Below, one piece after another: positions 55,354-64,000 of a stretch of 64,000 bases of DNA. This DNA is from Cyclaneusma minus (taxonomy: Eukaryota > Ascomycota > Leotiomycetes > Marthamycetales > Marthamycetaceae). The notes beneath the pieces were generated by a model. The model searched no databases. It was not told the origin of the DNA and worked only from the letters and a program-made list of their open reading frames with translations. Within the stretch, counting starts at the first letter, position 1; the number at the start of each line of letters is the position of its first letter. Both the position numbers and the translations under genes were made by a program. Location: the NCBI GenBank assembly GCA_037179335.1, contig JAKZHN010000007.1, positions 744,001-808,000 of the forward strand, read 5' to 3'.

Positions 55354-55496
55354 AATTTATTAATTACGGCAAAAATTAATTATAATAAAATCGATAATAT
55401 TTTACTAATATACCAAGCACCAGAATATATATCCTGGTGCCAAATGCTATACTAAGCTAAGCTAGAGGGCTACCGGGCTGGGTTAATTAACTAATA
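55354..55496 (-). repeat. 5' LTR of the copia element
   Basis: More AT-shifted copy: where the other LTR has GGCAGGGATCAATCATAAT this one reads GGCAAAAATTAATTATAAT, all transitions. Confidence 0.75.
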
Positions 55497-55870
55497 ATGC
55501 CTTATCACCTGAGTTTAGAAAATGCTTTCGTTATTTGCAAACAACGCCCAAGAGCTATTGCTTGCAAATTCTGCCATTATGCAGCAAGCTTTTTATTATC
55601 GTGCCCAGATAATTTATCAGACTCAACCACAACAAAGCCGGAGAAACCCTTACCACGTCCTGCTTCCACATCACGTGATCGCAGCCAATATCTGGAAAAA
55701 GTTTTGTTAAACGTCGGCTCCAGGCACCTCCCAGGGCATGCGCTCCCCTGAAAGTCCTGAAGATCCCTGAGAAGCCCAATGTTTAGGCTATTAAGGCGCT
55801 GAAGCTCCCTGTGGGGTGAGGGATGGTAGGCTGAAGCGGCCATGTCTGCAAATTTTATCATGCTTCTACC
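55497..55870. other. GC-normal island between AT-rich blocks
   Basis: About 370 bp of non-mutated DNA. A plus frame at 55522-55710 (MLSLFANNAQELLLANSAIM) and overlapping frames are short and show no domain. It may be the remnant of the original host sequence or a gene fragment. Confidence 0.45.
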
Positions 55871-58800
55871 TTGTCTTGATCGTTTGAAACCTTTTCTTCC
55901 GCCATGGTTTCATGTCTCTGTTTGCATTTCCAAGCCTTATACAAATAGTTTCTTTGGCAAATACATAAAATGACCCTGTTATTATAATTTTGGGATTAAA
56001 ATAACCCTGAAATTTCAAATTAGCGGCAAATAATAATAATTCGATATATTTTAACAAGGCTTTTTAATTTGGATATTTTATATTTTAATTTATATTATTA
56101 GCAAAAACAAATTGTATTTTTATATTTAGCTTTAATTATAAATAATTTTTTAAATTTCGAAATTAAAGCCTAATCTCGAAATGCAAAAATATTAAAAATC
56201 GTTGTTTTCAACTATTGAAATAATATTTTAAAAGCTATTTTTTTATAAAATTATATAAAAAGACTTTATGAAAATTAATTAAATTAGTGTAAAAATAAAT
56301 AAAAAAAAGAATATTTATAAAAAGGTAAAGATTTACAATATTGCGCAATAAAGGTATTTATATTATTAAACTTTTGTTGATATTATTGAAATTCTATTTT
56401 TAAAATAACCCCAAAATATAAAATTCTTTATAGCCTTTATCTTTAAAAATAGGCAAATCCCAATTTATAATATATAATTTCCGGCTTTTTATTAATTATT
56501 TAAAAATACATCTTTATTAATATTTTTTATATATAAATAATATAAAAAATTTCAAATATTAACCTATAATATTAGAATTTACGATTTTTAAATTTACGAT
56601 TTTTAAATTTGCAATATATTACCAATTTATTAAAGGCAAATTTAAATATTGTAAATTTATGATATACCATTAATTTAAAAAATATAGATTTAAAAAATAA
56701 AAATAAAAATATTACAAATTTAAAAATCGCAAATTTAAATATTGTAGATTTCAATTAATATCAGGTTTATATATAAATTATTTTAAGTTAAATTATAAAT
56801 AAATAGCAAATTCATTAAAATAAATTGAGGATTAATTTAATATCCCTATTTTTAAAAATTCGCTATAGCTAAAATTATAATTATTATTATATTTAATATT
56901 GGAATAAAAACCCATTAAAAAAATTGCAATTTCAGTTTCCATATTTTAATATTTTGCAGATTATTTTTAAAAGCATTTATATATTTAAATGCAATTTATT
57001 AATAAAAGAAATATATAAATAGAAACTAAATAGCATATATTATAATAATAAGCAGTAATAATAATAATAAATTATTGGCAATAATATTAGCATATTTAAT
57101 TCAAATTTTCAAAATCTTAAATAAGCGGCGCACTTTTTTTTTTTTTTGCGGACAGTATTTTTGCAAGATTTGCAGCATTTAAATATAATTTGAAATAATT
57201 GCCAAATAAAAATAAAGAAAATACTTTTTATACTTATTACGCTATTTTGCATTTTTATATTATATTTGCGCTATTCTTTTATTTTTTATTATTGCAATTT
57301 AAATTTCGCGATTTTATTTATTTGCTTTTTAGCGGTATTAAAACGCTTAAAACATTTTGCCAAATTTTTAACCATGTAATTTTTTAATATATTTAGCTTA
57401 GCCAGTATTGTTTTTTTATTAATTCATTAAATTTTATATTAGCAATATTATATGCTTTACTTTTATTTACTTTTATTATCTTTTTATATTTTATGCTTTT
57501 TTAGGGCATTTTTTTAATATACAAAATAAAGCCAATTAGCTTTATATAGTAAAATTATTTTTTTAAAAGCTGCAATTGTCTTTTAATCGCATTTATATTA
57601 AGTTTAATTGCAATTGCATTAGATTTTAAATATAGAAAACTGCTTTATAAGCCAATTAAAGCAAGCAAGAGCATAATTAGTTTTTTTATATTATTAAAAT
57701 TGGAAATATTAATAATTGGTATTTCAAAATAATTAATATTAGCATTATAAACGGCGGCCATGAATTTATTAAGCAATTGGTCCAAATTTGTTTTTTGTTT
57801 TTTAATTGCAAATTGTGTTTTTTATTTATTAAATCGTTTTTTGCAATATTGAAATTATAAATTAATTTTGTATTTTTGATTTAAAAATTAGCAATATTAA
57901 ATTTTAAACTTATAATTGTATTATTTTTATTTGCCAAATTGAGTTTTGCAATATTAGAATTATAAATTAATTGTATATTTTTAATTTGGAAATTGGCAAT
58001 TTTAAATTTTAAATTTATAATTATATTGTTTTTATTTACCAAATTAATTTTAAATTAATTTATTTTATATAAATACTAATTTTTAACAGCAGCGAAATTA
58101 ATGGCCAATTATTTAATTTTATTGTTTTTGTCATTAATTTGCATTTTGGCGTTAATAATATTTTTTTTAAATTTTATAATATATTTATTAATTTTTTTGG
58201 CCAAGGCTTTAAAGGTTTTATTTTTAAATTTAATTATTTTTTTATAATTAATTATTGCTTATTAATTTTTTTTAAAATTTTTATATAACTATTTTTTATT
58301 TTTTATTAATACAAATATTATATTTATAGCATTTCGCCTTTAACTTTTAAATTTCTATAAATTGCCAAATAAATTGCAAAGCCAATAAAAAAAGGATATA
58401 TATACAATTAATTATTTAGCCCGCAATTTGCAGCGGGTATTATTTAAAATATTAAATAAGCAAATTAGCAATAATTTTGGGCAAAAAACTCCAATAGTAA
58501 TTTATTAAAAGTCTATTAAAATTGCTAATAGAAATTCTTAATTTGCTTTTTGTTTATTAATTTAATTATTATTCTTTTTATTATTATTGCTTTTATTATT
58601 AAAATCGTTTTTAAAAGTGTTATTTTTATTGCTTTATAAGATTTAGCGGTTAAATTTAGCAAGCGGCAATAAAGCCATTTTAAAAGGCTTGCATTTTTAA
58701 TAATTATTTAATTTTAAGCAAACATTATATGATTTAACTTTATTAATAATATTAATTGGCAAACAATAATAAGTTTTATAAAATGATTTTTTTAATATAT

Positions 58801-60097
58801 TTATAGTATATTTTATAGCTTTTTTTATTATTATAAGGCTTTTTAAAAATATTGGAAAAAACGCCAATATACAATTTTTTTAAATTAAAATGGCATATTT
58901 TATTTAAATTATATTTGCTATTATTAAATTTATTAATATATATATTAATACGCCAAATTTGGTTTTTTAAAAAAATAGCCATTTTTAGGCCAATTATTGG
59001 GAAAATTAAAATATATAGCAAATGCATTATAACGATTTACGGCATAAATATATTAATATAAAACTTTATTTTAAATATAATATAACTTTTTATAGAATAA
59101 TTTGTATTTTTAAATAAATCTAATAAATTTGTTTTTATTAAATATTATTACCTTTTTAGCATAAATAATTTTTTTAAATTACAATAGAATTTTTATATTT
59201 GTATTAGATTAAAATCGTTTAAAAATAAATATTAATTAGAATATAATAATAATACCTAATAATTAATTAAAAGATCAATTTAATATAGAAATTATGGTAA
59301 TTGGTTTTAAAAAAAATCAAATAATTTAATTAAGTTTTTGCTATTAAACAAAATCGAGCAAAAGCAATTTAATAATAATACAACAAAGCAAAAGCAATTT
59401 AATAATAGTATAAAATTTAAATTAAATTATATAGCAAAAGTAAAGCTTAGTAATTTATTCATTATTTTATTTTTAAATATTAATTAATAAATTAATGGCT
59501 AATAATTGCAAAAACTGGGATTTTGCAAAATGTAATTCGAAAAAAGTATATTCTGGAATATTTATTACCACGTTTAATATTGAGAAACTTTAAATATTAT
59601 GGTTTTTAAAGCCCTTTTTTATTTTAATACTAAAGCGCTTTTTTCTTACAAATTATTGCCAATGCTATTATATTAAATAATAATTTTTTTTTTTTTAATT
59701 TTTAAATAATACAATAAAATTTGCGCTGCAATTAAATAATGATTATTTTAAAAAATGAAATTAATTGCGCAATTAATAATAAAAAACTTTAATTGCTTTA
59801 ATATAAGATTTTGCGAAATATTTTAATATTAAAATAATTACATGTTGCGCCGGATTGCTAATTTTTTTTTATAAATTACAAATTTTAATATATAGCCGCT
59901 AAATATAAATAGCTGGATATTTTAAATGTAAATAAATATTAATATATATAATATAAAAATTTAAGCAATTTAAATTTAAGCGATATAGATTTGGGCAATA
60001 TAAATTTAAAAACTTAATTATATAAAATGCAAATAGATTATAAATAGCATTAATTAATTTTTTTTTTTTTTTTTTTCAAATTAATATCCCGAATTTT
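55871..60097. other. AT-rich desert, RIP-type, no identifiable gene
   Basis: Above 75% AT over 4.2 kb, with stops in all frames. A minus-strand trace around 58050-57760 (repeated IANFQIKN, LIYN.NIAK) suggests a decayed repeat-bearing protein, probably from a transposon. No element can be named. Confidence 0.5.
57842..58050. repeat. Tandem duplication, two units of about 104 bp
   Basis: 57842-57945 and 57946-58050 align: GCAATATTGAAATTATAAAT against GCAATATTAGAATTATAAAT, and TTATTTTTATTTGCCAAATT against TTGTTTTTATTTACCAAATT. Confidence 0.6.
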
Positions 60098-60323
60098 TGT
60101 CACATGGGGCCGAGGAGGGCGCCCTGCGGGCAACCCACGAGGCACGTGCGCTAGAGGTACGCAGGGGACGAGCGCTGCTTACTAAGGAGGCTAAGCGAGG
60201 CTCCCAGCGCACCACACTTAGGCGCTGCCATTCTCACTTGAGAAGGGCAGCGGCTATTCTTCATAGCTAAGGAATACGTACAACGCACCCCCATCTGCCA
60301 ATCTATCTTTGACCACTGTGACA
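60098..60323. mobile_element. Solo LTR, 226 bp, with perfect 5-bp target duplication
   Basis: Starts TGTCACATGG and ends CCACTGTGACA, so the ends are TG...CA with inverted TGTCAC/GTGACA. It is flanked on both sides by ATTTT (60093-60097 and 60324-60328). It is GC-rich (CCGAGGAGGGCGCCCTGCGG) inside AT-rich DNA. The end sequence and size suit a Ty3/gypsy LTR of filamentous fungi. Confidence 0.8.
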
Positions 60324-60629
60324 ATTTTAAATATATTTGATTTATTTAGCAATGCTTTTTTAAAGTAAAGAGAATTATATTGGAAATATAGCAGAATTAA
60401 AATTTCAGTTATTTAAATCGATATTTTAATTCCTATATTAAAAATTGAAATATTAAATTCCAAATTCAATAATATTATAATCCTATGTTTCAATATAAAG
60501 CCCTTTCCTTTTGAAATTAGCAGTTAATTTTTAAAATAAATAAAAACTTCGTGTTAAATAAATAATTTTTTAATAGCATAAATTACCAATTAATATTATA
60601 ATTTAGCTATACAATATTTACTAGTATAG

Positions 60630-60782
<153 letters not shown>

Positions 60783-63170
60783 TTAATATAAAACTTTTTA
60801 CCCTTTTTAATATAGAATTCTTTATTTTTTTTAAATAGGGAATTTATTGCTTTAATTATTAATCGCGGTTTTTTTGGCCCAATTACAAAAATGCAATTAA
60901 TGCAATTTACAATTATATTATCAGTTAAAAATTTAAATTCTATATTATTAAATTTAATATAATAAAAGGATATTATATTTTTAAATATATATATAATAAT
61001 TTTTGCAAATTTAATATTTACCCTTATGAAAGCAAAAACTTTAAGCGAATAGCTATTAAAATGTTTAAAAAGCATATTTATAATCCCAATTAATTTTATA
61101 TTTTGAAATAAAAACAATTAAATAGCATAAAATATTTCAAGCTTTAAAATAAATATATTATTGCTAGTTATTTTTAAATAAAATTTATTAAATAATTTTT
61201 AAATAATAATTGCATTTTATATAAATAGGCTATAAAAAGCCGCAATAGCATTTTAAAAAATATATTTAATAATGAGGCAATATAAATTTTTCTAAATTCT
61301 TTTAAGCATTTATATATAGCTAATAAAATCAAATAGGCAATATAAATAAAATATATTAATAATAATATTATTAGTATCGAAAATATTAGCCTTAATAAAC
61401 ACATTAAATTTTATAATATAATAATGCTTTTTGCATAAAGGGCCCGAATATAAAACAAAATTGCAATTTTAATACAAATTTAATTATAAATTTAAATTGT
61501 TTTAATAAAAAAAATTATTATTATAGAATATAATTGCTTATATATTAATTTAAGCGCTTATATTAAAGAATCTTGTAAAATGCAATTTTAATTTTATATT
61601 AATATGGATTCTAATAGTAATAGTATATTTTTAATATGGGCATTTAATTTAAAAAAACCAATACCAATTAAAGCTATTTTTTTAATATATATTTACTATT
61701 TGGAAATTTAAAAAGTTTGATAGCTTGGTTTTTAATAAAAGTTTCAATATTTAATGCATATTTAATTATTAAAAAGATATATTTAAAGCCAAATTTTATA
61801 ATATATTTAAAATATAAATACTATATTATTATTAGTATATATGCAATAATATAAAAGTAAAATATAATAAAAATATAAAAAGACTTTTTTAGCAAATTAC
61901 AAAAGCTTGAATCTTTTTTAAAAAAATAAAATAAAATAATTAAAAGCCCTTAATAAAAAGGCTATAATATATTTAAATAATATTTTGTATAATATTTAAA
62001 TCCAATATTTTAATTTAAAATATCATTAAAAAATTAATATAACTAATTATATTAAATTATATAATAATTTGCTTATAAAAGCCCGCTATATATTTATTTT
62101 ATTAATATTAAAATCGTTTTGGCTAAATTTTATAAATAAAATCTATAATTGCTTTTTATTTTAAAATAATGCAAATCTTTATAGCTTTTTTCCAATTATA
62201 GCAAATAAATTATATTAAAATTATATATAGGCCAAATTATATATAATACGCTTATTTAATGCAAATGATTATATAATAATATTATATGCCAAAATAACAA
62301 ATTATATTATTAAATGATAAAAACTGGAATATTTATATTTTTCGCTATAGAGAAATATATATTATTATATTATTGCGGTTTATATATATTACGCAAAGTG
62401 TTTTTTTAGAAAATAAGTCTTAATATATTTAATATATAATAGCTATAAAAGGCTTCATAATCAGCTATATTTTTTTATAATAATTTACAAGTTCATAATT
62501 AGGTTTTCTTTTTTTTTAATATTAAAAAGCAATTTAAATATTAAAAAAAATATGCATAAAAGAAATACATTTTGCAAATAAGAAATTTATATTTATTATA
62601 AATATAATATATTTGGCTATATATTACCAAATTATAATAATTAGCCAATATTTAAAAAAGCAAAAGCAAAATACAGCTAAAACTTAATATAAAAATAAAA
62701 AAAGCAAATGCAAAAAAGGCATACAATAATTTATAAAATTTGAACAAAGCAAAAAAAAATTAAAAGCAGCTAAGAAAAAAGGCTTTATAGAAAAAATATA
62801 TTTAAAAACGAAAAACCTAATAATAGTATAAATAATGCCAATGCTAAAAATAATTTTATTATTATTATATAAAGCATTATTTTAACCTGGATAAAAATAA
62901 AAATAAAACTAATAAAAACACAACGCCATATTTAATTAATCTTAGCAGGCTAATCAAATTAGTAACGAATTTTTGCAAAATAAATTTTAAAAAAAAACCA
63001 AAATACTTCCGGACAAAATTTAATATTTATAATAAAACACCAGCAAATTGGCGGCCGTTAAAAAATTAAAAAAGTAATGAAAAAAAAGAACAAAAATAGC
63101 AAAAGCCCAATTGGCTGGCAGCAAAAAGGCGGCTTAAATGCAAACAACTATAATAGATTTGAATTTTAAT

Positions 63171-63637
63171 AAAACTATGCATAAAAATAATAAAAACCTT
63201 TAAATTAAACTTGGAAATAAGCTAAAAATATTAAATAAAAAATTAAACGTTATTGTTTTAAGCGACTAGCAAGAAACTAAATAAATAAAAATATGGAAAA
63301 AAACAAAAATGATAATAAAAACAATAATAATAATAAAAACAATAATAAAATTAGAAATAAAACTGGAAATAAAAATGCTAAAGAAATTAAAAATAAATAA
63401 AAAAATAAATAAAACTATGCATAAAAATAATAAAAACCTTTAAATCAAACTTGGAAATAAGCTAAAAAATCTTAAATAAAAAATTAAACGTTATTCTTTT
63501 AAGCGACTAGCAAAAAACCAAATAAATAAAAATATGGAAAAAAACAAAAATAGTAATAAAAACAAAAATAAAACTAGAAATAAAACTGGAAATAAAAATG
63601 CTAAAGAAATTAAAAATAAAAAAAAAAATAATAGCGG
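63171..63637. repeat. Direct tandem duplication, period 240 bp
   Basis: Copy 1 starts at 63171 and copy 2 at 63411 with AAAACTATGCATAAAAATAA. Both contain TTTTAAGCGACTAGCAA and CTGGAAATAAAAATGCTAAA. Copy 2 is shorter by one AATAAT-rich stretch. Confidence 0.8.
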
Positions 63638-64000
63638 CCGACCTTAATTTATTCAATTAACGCTTTTTTTCAAAACACCTACCCCAATTGCAAAATAATT
63701 AAGATTAAAAAAATAAATTGCCGGTTTTTTGCTTAACTAAAAGCCTATGCAATAACCCGTAAATTATTACCAAAGCCAAATATTATACCAAAATACCCAA
63801 ATTGCAAAAGAAAAAAAAAAGCAAATTTTTATAAAAACTATTTTACAAAACAAATACTATTGTAATTTTAGCAGATTCTTTACAAACGCTATAAATTAAA
63901 TAAAGCTCGGGCTATATAGCGTAAAAAGAAATTGCCAAATATCAATTGAAATAAATTTAAAACTCGCTTATTTAAGTTATTTAAATTTAAATTTAAATTT

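Larger units (their letters stand above)
50303..55496 (-). mobile_element. Ty1/copia LTR retrotransposon, RIP-degraded, complete with both LTRs
   Basis: Direct repeats of about 143 bp at 50303-50445 and 55354-55496 share CCAAGCACCAGAATATATAT and differ mainly by C/T and G/A changes. On the minus strand the 3' LTR starts TATTGGTTAG (ancestral TGTTGG expected) right after the polypurine tract AAGGGGGG (50446-50453). Minus-strand relics follow copia order: a Gag zinc-knuckle-like region at ~54170, protease ILDINAKKYVYINKSLFLNF at ~53900-53830 (LDSGAT-like), reverse transcriptase FIYINDFLIFKPNK at ~51640-51590 (YVDD-like), RNase H IEIWKAKS then LGLYALNKLIREIL at ~50985-50880. Many in-frame stops; about 80% AT. 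Inactive. Confidence 0.88.

Overview
The window looks like genomic DNA of a filamentous ascomycete, most likely a Dothideomycete. This rests on short GT-AG introns with CTAAC/CTAAT-type branch sites, a HET-C2-type glycolipid transfer protein, a fungal GlnRS, TATA-box promoters, and strongly AT-rich blocks that look like repeat-induced point mutation (RIP). The species assignment is an inference.

Layout. 1-3 kb: the 5' part of a glycine-zipper protein gene and a three-exon multipass membrane protein gene, both on the minus strand. 4.8-9.4 kb: a cluster of five diverged paralogues of an unrecognised small protein family; two reading frames are intact and three are broken. 10.4-18.9 kb: an ordinary gene block with a macro-domain protein carrying a glutaredoxin-like C-terminus, divergently paired with glutaminyl-tRNA synthetase, then a HET-C2-like glycolipid transfer protein, a decayed coding relic and a small coiled-coil/SR-tail protein. 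20.8-29.3 kb: accessory DNA with two paralogues of an unknown protein that also share their promoter (one frameshifted), a HeLo/DUF7580-like gene interrupted by a single TAG, a nested inverted-repeat transposon relic in an AT-rich pocket, and an F-box protein.

29.6-35.4 kb and 43.8-50.3 kb hold the most unusual feature: two blocks of about 30 promoter-bearing repeat units in total. In the left block a typical unit is 340-400 bp and reads RTCACRTG, about 55-60 bp, TATATAAA, a pyrimidine-rich stretch ending near CCAGACTCG, a short transcribed body often with a tiny ORF, about 220-240 bp later CAGCGACAGCAGC, then the next unit. The left block is mostly plus-oriented; the right block is mostly minus-oriented and includes divergent promoter pairs. 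Between them lie a 1,250-residue single-pass membrane protein gene and about 4 kb without a convincing gene.

50.3-64 kb is an AT-rich desert. It starts with a complete RIP-degraded Ty1/copia retrotransposon on the minus strand and also carries tandem repeats, a long (TTA)n microsatellite and a GC-rich solo LTR with a perfect 5-bp target duplication.

A recurring theme is that several otherwise open reading frames are interrupted by stops explained by single C-to-T changes (CAA/CAG to TAA/TAG, CGA to TGA), consistent with mild RIP leaking out of the repeats.
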